This document shows positions 29,375 to 36,653 of a DNA stretch of 37,502 nucleotides, piece by piece. Source of the DNA: Candidatus Izemoplasmatales bacterium (GTDB taxonomy: Bacteria > Bacillota_I > Bacilli_A > Izemoplasmatales > Hujiaoplasmataceae); NCBI GenBank assembly GCA_028698875.1, contig JAQVVR010000010.1, positions 1 to 37,502 of the forward strand, written 5' to 3'. Within the stretch, counting starts at the first letter, position 1; each line of letters opens with the position of its first letter. The notes under the pieces were generated by a model that was given only the letters and a program-made list of their open reading frames with translations, made no database searches and was not told where the DNA came from. A program made the position numbers and the translations under genes.

Positions 29375-30067
29375 GTGGATTCATGGTTCAAGAAACAGTT
29401 GGAAATGCTTAATATTACCCCTTCTGACACGATGATGAAGCAATTTGCGCTTTATCACGATTTTTTGATACAAAAAAACACCGTCATGAACTTAACTGCC
29501 ATTACCGATAAATCGGAAGTCTACAAAAAGCATTTTTTGGATTCGCTTTTCTTAAGCAAAGCCTTTGCCCCGCAAGAACAAACTTTGCTTGATGTTGGAT
29601 CCGGGGCTGGATTTCCATCAATTCCACTAAAAATTATTTTTCCGAAACTACAAATTACCATCATTGATGCTTTAGAGAAACGGATCAAATTTCTAGCAGA
29701 ATTAGTAAATTTATTAGGTCTTCAAACCGTGACTTTGATTCATGGTCGAGTTGAAGACTCTCTGATAAAAAACAGTTACGACATTGTTACTGCCAGAGCG
29801 GTTGCAAAGCTTAATATTTTGACGGAATTATGTTTGCCGTTTGTCAAACTAAACGGACTTTTCGTGGCAATGAAAGTTGCCAATTTTCAAACCGAACTTG
29901 CCGAAGCACAAACAGCGATTACCATACTAGGCGGATCCTTACTCCAAAATCAAGTCTATTCACTTGACGAAACGACAAATCGTGCCTTGATTGTAATCCA
30001 AAAAAGTCAATTAACAGGGCCAATGTATCCGCGGCCGTTTAGCAAAATCAAAAAAAATCCATTATAA
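29375..30067 (+). CDS. rsmG: 16S rRNA (guanine-N7) methyltransferase RsmG
   Basis: RsmG methylates G527 of 16S rRNA using S-adenosylmethionine. SAM motif I is LLDVGSGAGFPSIPLKI, and the family segments NTVMNLTAITDKSEVYKKHF and VTARAVAKLNIL are present. I choose the GTG at 29375, with AGGCGAT upstream, giving 230 residues, close to the usual length; a longer frame begins at 29264 but adds 37 non-family residues. An extended -10 (TGA-TAAAAT, 29349-29357) may give it a second promoter, though that would put the transcript start almost on the ribosome site. It heads a packed eight-gene run to 35488. Confidence 0.95.
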   Translation: MDSWFKKQLEMLNITPSDTMMKQFALYHDFLIQKNTVMNLTAITDKSEVYKKHFLDSLFLSKAFAPQEQTLLDVGSGAGFPSIPLKIIFPKLQITIIDALEKRIKFLAELVNLLGLQTVTLIHGRVEDSLIKNSYDIVTARAVAKLNILTELCLPFVKLNGLFVAMKVANFQTELAEAQTAITILGGSLLQNQVYSLDETTNRALIVIQKSQLTGPMYPRPFSKIKKNPL

Positions 30068-30080
30068 AGGAGGCGATATT

Positions 30081-31277
30081 ATGCCTAACCGTCAAAAATA
30101 CGTATTTGCGGAAATTGAAGATTATCGTGAATTGTTGGAAACCAAACATTTACGGTCAAAAAACCTATTTGTTATAACCATTTCTGCTATTTTAGGTGTT
30201 GCAGTTTTGACATATATGATTGTGGCAAAATATCCGCTTCAAACAACGCTTTCTTTAATGGCAGGATTTTTATTGTTAATGTTAGTAAATGTGGCTTGCT
30301 TAGCATTCGGGTATGAAAACCATTATTTTTACCAATTGAATCAATATGTTACTTCCTTTGGTATTTTTTGTTTAGCAATTGCAATGATCTTCATTTTTAA
30401 ATCACCTTCAATGGTCGCCTCTCTTTTCATTGCCTATGCGATTGCGGCATTCTATCAAGACTTAAAAGTGATGTTCATCAGTAATACTTTTCTTTTGTTT
30501 TCCGCCATCATGATTATGGCGGAATTTCCGGAATATCTTGATTTTATTAATGCTTCACAGGAAAGTGATTTTGCCGTACCATTCTTCTTTTTGGTATTTA
30601 TTTTAGTTTTATCCATTTCCTCGTACATCATTGTCAAACAAAAACGCTTTTTTTACAATCAGATTGCGTTATCTAAAGAAACAGAGTTTCGTAATATTGA
30701 CTTATTAATTGATTTAGAAACACAAGTAACCGGACGGACAATATCTTTATCGAAATATTATGATAACATTTTAGCTTTCACGGATGCTTTTACCAATAAA
30801 ATTCAGATGGATAATATCTTCGTTGAAAAGATCCATATCATGCAAGATTTAGAAAACAACACTCCGTATCCAACCATGCACGAAAAATATCCCAACTATT
30901 CAAAAGAGGAATTTGATCGTTTGGACGATTTGTTGTTGGGAAATCATCGAAAATTATTGAAACTAGCAATGAAGATTAATTATGCTAAAGATATTAAAAT
31001 CAAGAAACGCGAAATCTTCTCGGAAACACAATTCAAAAGTTTCAATCATCAGTCAGATAGCCTGGAAATCAAGATTTTGGCATTTGCGGTTTTTTACACA
31101 GCTTTAAGACGAGGAAATGCCGCAATGCGTCCTTTGACAGAGGAAGAAATTTATAATGTTTTGGTCTATACAGACTATTACTACTATATTGATCCAAGTA
31201 TCATTCGAATCTATCAAGAAAATAATCAAGTATTTGACGATATTGTCACCGACATTCTTGGAAAGCCGGTGAAATGA
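30081..31277 (+). CDS. Unknown six-TM membrane protein with degenerate HD-GYP-like tail (A)
   Basis: I do not recognise this 398-residue protein as a named family. Six likely TM segments span residues 28-185 (about 28-49, 55-78, 88-105, 109-126, 130-148, 163-185). The cytoplasmic remainder of about 210 residues ends in a stretch (KILAFAVFYTALRRG, then RPLTEEEIYNVLVYT and IDPSIIRIYQ) that recalls the final helices of HD-GYP phosphodiesterases. The His-Asp metal ligands and the GYP triplet are missing, so it is unlikely to be catalytic. AAAGGAGG precedes the ATG. It overlaps its paralogue by four bases and lies between rsmG and parA. Confidence 0.75.
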   Translation: MPNRQKYVFAEIEDYRELLETKHLRSKNLFVITISAILGVAVLTYMIVAKYPLQTTLSLMAGFLLLMLVNVACLAFGYENHYFYQLNQYVTSFGIFCLAIAMIFIFKSPSMVASLFIAYAIAAFYQDLKVMFISNTFLLFSAIMIMAEFPEYLDFINASQESDFAVPFFFLVFILVLSISSYIIVKQKRFFYNQIALSKETEFRNIDLLIDLETQVTGRTISLSKYYDNILAFTDAFTNKIQMDNIFVEKIHIMQDLENNTPYPTMHEKYPNYSKEEFDRLDDLLLGNHRKLLKLAMKINYAKDIKIKKREIFSETQFKSFNHQSDSLEIKILAFAVFYTALRRGNAAMRPLTEEEIYNVLVYTDYYYYIDPSIIRIYQENNQVFDDIVTDILGKPVK

Positions 31278-32464
31278 TGAAAAACTTTTTCCAAAAAGTA
31301 TCCAACACCGAATTTTTACCAATGAGTGAAGTGCGTAAAATTAAAATTATCCTTGTTATGGCCTTTTTGCTGGTTATCACCGCCGTGACGATTCCATTTT
31401 CGCTTTTCTTCAAATACAACTTGTTAACCATAATAATTGTCCTAATTGTTTTAATCCTGGGTTTCATATTAATTTTTGCGCTTTTTCGATGGAATAAAAT
31501 TTTGGCTGCCGGACAAATTTCCATTATTTATACATTGGCATTAACAGTGTTTTACACGTTGGGAACCGGGAGTTTTTATGCGTATTTATTTTTCTTCATT
31601 GCCTTAACGATTATCATTTTCTATCAAGAACTGTTCTCATATTTAACATATGGAACCTTGGTGGTCGCCATCGGGGTATACTATATCTTTACAAATCAGG
31701 CTGAATTAGTATCCGCTCAGGACATTGTTGGATCGGTCTATGTCTATGCCTGCATTCTCGTGTTGTTCTATTTAATCTTTTTAGTCCAAATTTTATACAA
31801 TGAAAAGCTCTACATTGATTTGAATTATGATTGGGTTAAGATGAACCGTCTAATTGAAAAGTATCAAGATCGATCACTTACTTACTTAGTTGAACTTGAT
31901 AAACGGCAGAAACGGACACCGGCATATGAAGATGTTAAATATCAAAAAGCCCTTGGTGAAATTGCCATATTCCTTGCGGAACATTTCCGCGAAGATGGAA
32001 AAGATATTCTCAATGTCCGCGATTTGTACATTTATGTTCACGAGCGTGGGTTAAAACGGGTTTTAGACAACGACGAATTCAGTGTTTCAACGAAGAAGAT
32101 TGCGAATCGGTTAGATAAGTATTTGCTTAATTCTCGGACGGATATGATATCCATGATATTCAATTTTTATACCAAATTTCGTGAGACAGCGCCCTATCGA
32201 GACAATCGCTATGAGTATAATCTAAGTCGCTTGGCTCCAAGCCATGATGAACAGATTATAGCCATGGCATTGATATACCAGTATTTGGCAAACGAGGTTT
32301 GTCAAGAAGATCATTGGGATCCTAGTGACAAGCCACTATCCCATCAAGAAATATCCGAGTTGTTGACGTCTCCAGAGATGGAAGAATTCCTAAACGCGGA
32401 ACAAATAGCGTTTTATAAGGACAACAGCGATTTGTTTGAAAAGCATTTGCGGAGAAAATCGTGA
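31274..32464 (+). CDS. Unknown six-TM membrane protein with degenerate HD-GYP-like tail (B)
   Basis: A 396-residue protein with the same architecture as its upstream neighbour: six likely TM segments (about 23-47, 49-73, 76-99, 101-117, 122-139, 149-175) and a cytoplasmic tail of about 220 residues. The tail ends with IIAMALIYQYL, then KPLSHQEISELL and FYKDNSDLF, which lines up by eye with the end of protein A, so the two are likely paralogues. Catalytic HD residues are not seen. Its ATG overlaps the previous stop (ATGA), and parA begins 16 bases after its end. Function unknown; the context suggests a role near the nucleoid-membrane interface. Confidence 0.75.
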   Translation: MMKNFFQKVSNTEFLPMSEVRKIKIILVMAFLLVITAVTIPFSLFFKYNLLTIIIVLIVLILGFILIFALFRWNKILAAGQISIIYTLALTVFYTLGTGSFYAYLFFFIALTIIIFYQELFSYLTYGTLVVAIGVYYIFTNQAELVSAQDIVGSVYVYACILVLFYLIFLVQILYNEKLYIDLNYDWVKMNRLIEKYQDRSLTYLVELDKRQKRTPAYEDVKYQKALGEIAIFLAEHFREDGKDILNVRDLYIYVHERGLKRVLDNDEFSVSTKKIANRLDKYLLNSRTDMISMIFNFYTKFRETAPYRDNRYEYNLSRLAPSHDEQIIAMALIYQYLANEVCQEDHWDPSDKPLSHQEISELLTSPEMEEFLNAEQIAFYKDNSDLFEKHLRRKS

Positions 32465-32480
32465 AGAAAGGGTGAAGCCC

Positions 32481-33260
32481 ATGGGAATCGTTATTTCGAT
32501 TGCTAATCAAAAAGGCGGAGTGGGAAAAACAACTACGGCTATCAACTTGGCTAGTTCATTAAGCTATGTAGACAAGCGAGTATTGTTAATCGATTTAGAC
32601 TATCAAGCAAACGCCACTACTTGCTTAGGAATTAACCGTGGCAGTTTTGAGTATAGCGTGTTTGATTGTCTTGCCAACGATGTTGCCATTGAAAAAGCAA
32701 TATTACATACCGACAGTCCTTTGATTGATGTTTTACCAGCACGAACGATGGTCGAAGGAATCGAAGAAAAAATAATTACGAATACTAATCGCGACTTTAT
32801 TTTACACACTAAATTAAAAGATATAAAAGATCATTTTGATTACGTTTTAATTGATTGTCCGCCATCGCTTGGTTTTGTTACTATCAATGCCATGGTGGCA
32901 TCGGATGGTATCATTATCCCAGTCCAATGTGAGTTTCTCGCCATGGATGGGTTGACACAGTTGCTTAATATTATTCGTATGGTTCAAGGCAAAAAGAAAG
33001 TCAACATGGAAACGTTAACGGTTTTTGGCGTTTTGTTAACAATGCTTGATACTAGGTCAAATGCTGGATATCAAGTTATCAATGAAGTTAAGACTTATTT
33101 TGGAGAAAAAGTCTTTCAAACGATTATTCCCCGAAATGTCAGTTGTTCCAACGCGACATTTTATGGGGTTCCCGTTACTGAGTTTTCTCCGAAAAGCAAA
33201 TCATCGCTAAGTTACCGCCAATTGGCAAAAGAGGTGATCATGCGTCATGACGAAACCTAA
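32481..33260 (+). CDS. parA: Chromosome partitioning ATPase ParA (Soj)
   Basis: ParA binds DNA as an ATP dimer and, driven by ParB, separates origins; Soj also regulates DnaA. The 259-residue protein has the deviant Walker A IANQKGGVGKTTTAINLA, and Walker B in DYVLIDCPPSLG. The A' motif reads LLIDLDYQANATT, with Tyr where Pro is usual (DPQ). I use the ATG at 32481 (MGIVISIANQKGG), with AAAGGGTGA upstream; a longer frame from 32436 would overlap the previous gene. The stop lies 14 bases inside parB, so the two are coupled. Confidence 0.95.
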   Translation: MGIVISIANQKGGVGKTTTAINLASSLSYVDKRVLLIDLDYQANATTCLGINRGSFEYSVFDCLANDVAIEKAILHTDSPLIDVLPARTMVEGIEEKIITNTNRDFILHTKLKDIKDHFDYVLIDCPPSLGFVTINAMVASDGIIIPVQCEFLAMDGLTQLLNIIRMVQGKKKVNMETLTVFGVLLTMLDTRSNAGYQVINEVKTYFGEKVFQTIIPRNVSCSNATFYGVPVTEFSPKSKSSLSYRQLAKEVIMRHDET

Positions 33261-34116
33261 TTACGTGAAACGCGGACTTTCCGATTTGCTTGTGGAAAAC
33301 GAAATTCAAAATATCGGGAAAGAAGAAGTAGTCGAAATTGATTTAGCAACAATTGAACCCAATCCATTCCAACCGCGGAAGCATTTTGATGGTGAAGCAA
33401 TGAAAGAACTTGCTGAATCCATCCGGATTAACGGTGTTTTACAACCAATCATAGTCAAAAAAGTTTTAAACGGATATCTGCTTGTGGCAGGTGAACGGCG
33501 AGTTAGGGCAGCCAAAATGGCTGGCTTTTCGGCGATTCCAGCCATAGTTCGGGACTACAATACTAGGTATTTAGCTGAATTAGCGTTATTAGAAAATATT
33601 CAGCGCGAAGATCTGACGATTATTGAAGAGGCAGAGGCATATCGAAATGCAATTAATTCGATGAATATTACGCATTTGGAATTGGCGCAAAAAGTTGGAA
33701 AGAGCCGGTCCTATATTAGTAATACGCTAGGAATTCTCACACTTCCAGACGCGATTATCAATGAAATTAATAATGGACGAATCTCGATGGGGCACGCACG
33801 CGCGTTAAGTAAATTAGAAGATGGCAACCGCATTCAACAGATAGCAGCGATGATTGTGAGCAATAAAATGACGGTTCGTGACATTGAAGCACTAGTAAAA
33901 AAAGAAAAAAAACGGAAAGTAATTAAACAAAAGGAAGTATCTGTTGAATTGGCCAAAGGCCTATCAGATGCTAAGCTAGCATTAGATATCGTTTTAAAGC
34001 TCGAGCGACCCATAAAAGTATTAAATAACAAAGTCATCATTACTTTTGCATCCGATGACGAAATCACAAGTTTTATTGGGCTGATATCGAAGGGTAAAGG
34101 AGCTGAGAAAGGATGA
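33247..34116 (+). CDS. parB: Chromosome partitioning protein ParB (Spo0J)
   Basis: ParB is a CTP-dependent DNA clamp that loads at parS and spreads, recruiting ParA and SMC. The 289-residue protein has the ParB/Srx CTPase domain (NPFQPRKHFD, then LLVAGERRVRAAKMAG with the GERRxRA box), the helix-turn-helix near residue 150 (QKVGKSRSYISNTLGIL) and a C-terminal dimer domain. The perfect ribosome site GAGGTGATC lies inside parA. It overlaps mscS by four bases. No parS site was spotted by eye. Confidence 0.96.
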   Translation: MTKPNYVKRGLSDLLVENEIQNIGKEEVVEIDLATIEPNPFQPRKHFDGEAMKELAESIRINGVLQPIIVKKVLNGYLLVAGERRVRAAKMAGFSAIPAIVRDYNTRYLAELALLENIQREDLTIIEEAEAYRNAINSMNITHLELAQKVGKSRSYISNTLGILTLPDAIINEINNGRISMGHARALSKLEDGNRIQQIAAMIVSNKMTVRDIEALVKKEKKRKVIKQKEVSVELAKGLSDAKLALDIVLKLERPIKVLNNKVIITFASDDEITSFIGLISKGKGAEKG

Positions 34117-35021
34117 TGGCTTTATTGGAATTAATGCGTCCATGGTTGGACTCACTTTTCGGAAGTGAAGCGATTATAACTGATATTATCATCAAAGGAT
34201 TATTCGTCGTTATCTGGATAATCATTGCCATCATCTTGACGATTATTGTCAAGCCGGTGATTTATCATCTTCTTAAACTTAATCGCAAAATATCAAAAAA
34301 AATGGCATTAAAAAATAATGAAGTATTTGCCATTGTTGATCAAAATAAACGCGGAGAGACGATTGCGCGATCTTTGAATAATTTGGTGCGGTTTGTAATT
34401 TGGTTTATTGTTCTTATGTTTGTTTTGATTGGTTTTGATGTCGATGTAACCCCGATTCTTGCATCGGCCGGAATCGTCGGCGTGGCGATTGCCTTTGGAA
34501 CACAAGCAATTATCAAGGATTTTGTTTCCGGAATTTTCTTCATCGTCGAAAAGACATTCTTGGTTGACGAACTAGTTCAAATCGACGGATTTACAGGAAC
34601 GGTCAAGGAAATTGGCCTTCGAACCACAAAAATTGAGGATTGGAAAGGGGCATTTTTAATTATAAATAATGGCAATATTAGCTCCGTTATCAATTACTCA
34701 CGCGATTATTCAATCGCGATTGTCGATATTATTTTAGGATATGAAAATGATTTTGACAACGTGGTTAAAAGCATCAATAATTTTATAAACGAATATGGGG
34801 TTAAACTTCCCGAGATGGTAGAAGCTCCAACAATTGTAGGAATGACAGAAATGGCTGATTTGCATACCACCCTTCGAATCACGGCAAAATGTCGTCCGGC
34901 CGAACACTTCGGAGTTGAAAGAACGCTTCGAAAGGATTTGATACAATACTGTCAAAATAACGGATTGGGATTTCCGTTTCAAGCGGTTACCATTAGCCAG
35001 GAAGCCGACCATGATAAATGA
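34113..35021 (+). CDS. mscS: MscS-family mechanosensitive channel
   Basis: Small-conductance mechanosensitive channels release solutes when the membrane is stretched, protecting against osmotic down-shock. The 302-residue protein has three TM segments (about 28-50, 90-110 and 117-140); the third is the pore helix, containing SAGIVGVAIAFGTQAIIKDF with the small-residue packing typical of MscS TM3. The beta domain (VQIDGFTGTVKEIGLRTTKI) and the C-terminal alpha/beta cage follow. YkuT-like in size. Its ATG overlaps the parB stop, and the C-terminus overlaps the next gene. Confidence 0.93.
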   Translation: MMALLELMRPWLDSLFGSEAIITDIIIKGLFVVIWIIIAIILTIIVKPVIYHLLKLNRKISKKMALKNNEVFAIVDQNKRGETIARSLNNLVRFVIWFIVLMFVLIGFDVDVTPILASAGIVGVAIAFGTQAIIKDFVSGIFFIVEKTFLVDELVQIDGFTGTVKEIGLRTTKIEDWKGAFLIINNGNISSVINYSRDYSIAIVDIILGYENDFDNVVKSINNFINEYGVKLPEMVEAPTIVGMTEMADLHTTLRITAKCRPAEHFGVERTLRKDLIQYCQNNGLGFPFQAVTISQEADHDK

Positions 35022-35220
35022 AATAAAACAAGGAAGTGTCGTGGTTTTAAAAAAAGGACATCCCTGCGGGGCAAACAAATGGGAAATTATTCGTTTTGGC
35101 GTGGATTGTAAAATTAAATGCTTAGGGTGTGGGCGAATTGTTTTAATTGAACGGATGGACCTCAGAAAAGCAATCAAGAAAATACTGGAGGAAGAAACGC
35201 ATGAAGAACCTATTGAATAA
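35011..35220 (+). CDS. DUF951 family protein
   Basis: A 69-residue, basic protein with a beta-barrel-like core and the family pattern GHPCGANKWEIIRFGVDCK followed by KCLGCGRIVLI. The Cys residues (one in HPCG, one in VDCK, the pair in CLGC) could bind zinc. The family is widespread in Firmicutes, often near parAB and ychF, and its function is unknown; nucleic-acid binding is an inference. AGGAAG lies upstream within mscS, and the gene overlaps both neighbours, so it belongs to the parAB run. Confidence 0.85.
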   Translation: MINEIKQGSVVVLKKGHPCGANKWEIIRFGVDCKIKCLGCGRIVLIERMDLRKAIKKILEEETHEEPIE

Positions 35221-35488
35221 AATCACTTCTTTCCGTGACGCTCGCGGATGGAAATCACATGACACACCGGAAACGATGGCAAAATCTATTATTATCGAAG
35301 CGGCCGAATTACTTGAAAACTTTCAATGGCCAGGACAGGTTCCTGATGCGGAAAATGTTAAAGAAGAATTAGCTGATGTTTTAATTTATACGCTTGCAAT
35401 GATTGCGGATATGGGACTTGATCCCGAACAAATCATCGAGGAGAAACTAATAAAAAACGCGATAAAATATCCAGAAATAAAAGAATAA
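35201..35488 (+). CDS. MazG-like nucleotide pyrophosphohydrolase
   Basis: This 95-residue all-alpha protein resembles the RS21-C6/dCTPase branch of the MazG superfamily: FRDARGWKSHDTPETMAKSI, the metal motif EAAELLENFQW, and EELADVLIYTLAM. Such enzymes cut (d)NTPs to monophosphates and pyrophosphate, cleaning the nucleotide pool. I use the ATG at 35201, with GGAGGAAG eight bases upstream; the frame opening at 35147 is mostly an overlap with DUF951. It is the last gene of the run, and no terminator is visible after it. Confidence 0.88.
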   Translation: MKNLLNKITSFRDARGWKSHDTPETMAKSIIIEAAELLENFQWPGQVPDAENVKEELADVLIYTLAMIADMGLDPEQIIEEKLIKNAIKYPEIKE

Positions 35489-35506
35489 AAAATCCACTCA
35501 TCTGCC

Positions 35507-35535
35507 TTGCTTTCTACCCCTGATTTGGGTATAAT
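35507..35535 (+). promoter_or_regulatory. Strong promoter reading into a gene-free gap
   Basis: -35 TTGCTT (35507-35512), 17-base spacer, -10 TATAAT (35530-35535). It starts transcription about 35542, some 125 bases before the second promoter's start point, in a gap with no gene. Confidence 0.75.
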
Positions 35536-35632
35536 TAACAAGAGTATAGCGGCATTTTCAACAGAAGGCGGATGGAATAAAAATTATCCAGTTATTTTCC
35601 ACGGGTTAGCCGGACTTTGTCGAAAATAATAA

Positions 35633-35661
35633 TTGACAAAACCAAGTGGAAATAGTAAAAT
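35633..35661 (+). promoter_or_regulatory. Promoter of the main tRNA operon
   Basis: -35 TTGACA (consensus, 35633-35638), 17-base spacer, -10 TAAAAT (35656-35661), 29 bases ahead of the first tRNA. Confidence 0.85.
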
Positions 35662-35690
35662 ATAACTCGCACTGCAAAGTGTGTCAAAGT

Positions 35691-35769
<79 letters not shown>

Positions 35770-35774
35770 TTTTT

Positions 35775-35850
35775 GGAGTAAATAGCTCAAAGGCAAGAGC
35801 ACCTGCCAACATGCGGGAGAACAGCAGTCCGATTCTGTGATATTCCACCG
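35775..35850 (+). other. Degenerate tRNA-Ala-like element
   Basis: This 76-base segment aligns end to end by eye with the intact tRNA-Ala(TGC) at 36433-36508. Helices are partly kept: acceptor GGAGTA with TATTCC, D-arm GCTC/GAGC and anticodon stem CCTGC/GCGGG. Key bases are lost: the anticodon loop has six bases (CAACAT) with no U33 and no clear anticodon, the T-loop reads TCCGATT (position 55 is C), the T-stem has a mismatch, an extra base sits before the D-stem, and the end is CCG instead of CCA. It is most likely a decayed tRNA-Ala; a tRNA-like regulatory RNA is an alternative. Confidence 0.8.
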
Positions 35851-35866
35851 AAAATGATATAGTACT

Positions 35867-35943
35867 GGCGGTGTAGCTCAATTGGCTAGAGCGTACGGTT
35901 CATACCCGTGAGGTTGAGAGTTCAAGTCTCTCCGCCGCTACCA
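35867..35943 (+). tRNA. tRNA-Met(CAT), elongator
   Basis: Acceptor GGCGGTG with CGCCGCT, first pair G-U; anticodon CAT in loop TTCATAC. The anticodon stem lacks the three G-C pairs of the initiator, and the sequence resembles the Bacillus elongator tRNA-Met. CCA is encoded. Confidence 0.92.
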
Positions 35944-35950
35944 TTTTAAG

Positions 35951-36027
35951 GGACCCGTAGCTCAGCTGGTTAGAGCTATCGGCTCATAACCGATCGGCCG
36001 TAGGTTCGAATCCTACCGGGTCCACCA
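35951..36027 (+). tRNA. tRNA-Ile2(CAT), lysidine substrate
   Basis: Acceptor GGACCCG with CGGGTCC, anticodon CAT in loop CTCATAA, CCA encoded. The sequence resembles the Bacillus tRNA-Ile2, whose C34 TilS converts to lysidine to read AUA. That identity rests on similarity; the anticodon alone would read as Met. Confidence 0.85.
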
Positions 36028-36040
36028 TTGTTGATAAGAA

Positions 36041-36133
36041 GGAGAAATACCCAAGCCTGGCTGAAGGGATCGGTCTTGAAAACCGACAGGGCGTGCGAGC
36101 GCCGCGGGGGTTCGAATCCCTCTTTCTCCGCCA
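36041..36133 (+). tRNA. tRNA-Ser(TGA)
   Basis: Acceptor GGAGAAA with TTTCTCC; anticodon TGA in CTTGAAA; a long variable arm typical of serine; discriminator G; CCA encoded. Confidence 0.97.
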
Positions 36134-36138
36134 CACGT

Positions 36139-36215
36139 GCCGAAATAGCTCAACCCGGCAGAGCAACTGAATCGTAATCAGTAGGTTGTAGGTTCAATTC
36201 CTATTTTCGGCACCA
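36139..36215 (+). tRNA. tRNA-Thr(CGT)
   Basis: Acceptor GCCGAAA with TTTCGGC; anticodon CGT in loop ATCGTAA (reads ACG); CCA encoded. Confidence 0.95.
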
Positions 36216-36255
36216 TCTTAACATTTTCCGGCTCATCCCAACGAGCTCAGTAAAT

Positions 36256-36331
36256 GACCCGCTAGCTCAGCTGGTAGAGCATTTGACTTTTAATCAAAGG
36301 GTCAGGCGTTCAAGTCGCCTGCGGGTCACCA
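36256..36331 (+). tRNA. tRNA-Lys(TTT)
   Basis: Acceptor GACCCGC with GCGGGTC; anticodon TTT in loop CTTTTAA; CCA encoded. Substrate of LysRS (15870-17366) and probably of MnmG for U34. Confidence 0.97.
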
Positions 36332-36340
36332 TTTTTTAAT

Positions 36341-36427
36341 GCCTGAGTGGCGGAATAGGTAGACGCGATGGACTTAAAATCCATTGACAGCAATGTCGTG
36401 CCGGTTCAAGTCCGGCCTTGGGTACCA
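36341..36427 (+). tRNA. tRNA-Leu(TAA)
   Basis: Acceptor GCCTGAG with CTTGGGT (wobble pairs); anticodon TAA in loop CTTAAAA; long variable arm; CCA encoded. Confidence 0.96.
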
Positions 36428-36432
36428 TAATT

Positions 36433-36508
36433 GGGGTATTAGCTCAGATGGGAGAGCGCCTGCCCTGCAAGCAGGAGGTCAGCAGTTCGATCCTGCTATA
36501 CTCCACCA
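36433..36508 (+). tRNA. tRNA-Ala(TGC)
   Basis: Acceptor GGGGTAT with ATACTCC, including the G3-T70 pair that marks alanine tRNAs; anticodon TGC in loop CCTGCAA; CCA encoded. Intact counterpart of the degenerate element at 35775-35850. Confidence 0.97.
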
Positions 36509-36511
36509 ATC

Positions 36512-36587
36512 GGAGGTTTAGCTCAGCTGGGAGAGCATCTGCCCTACAAGCAGAGGGTCGGCGGTTCGAGCCCGTCAACCTCCACCA
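36512..36587 (+). tRNA. tRNA-Val(TAC)
   Basis: Acceptor GGAGGTT with AACCTCC; anticodon TAC in loop CCTACAA; CCA encoded. Last tRNA before the cluster's terminator. Confidence 0.97.
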
Positions 36588-36598
36588 TTGGTACCCAC

Positions 36599-36630
36599 AC
36601 TCCGAATCTCCCAGATTCGGAGTTTTTTTT
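36599..36630 (+). terminator. tRNA operon terminator
   Basis: ACTCCGAATC (36599-36608) pairs with GATTCGGAGT (36614-36623), loop of 5, then eight T's. Confidence 0.9.
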
Positions 36631-36653
36631 AAAAAAAAGAAATGAGGGATAAT

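Noticed and set aside
35984-36166. Open frame on the minus strand in the tRNA cluster
   Set aside because: It runs through tRNA-Ile2 and tRNA-Ser; translated tRNA genes often give such false hits.
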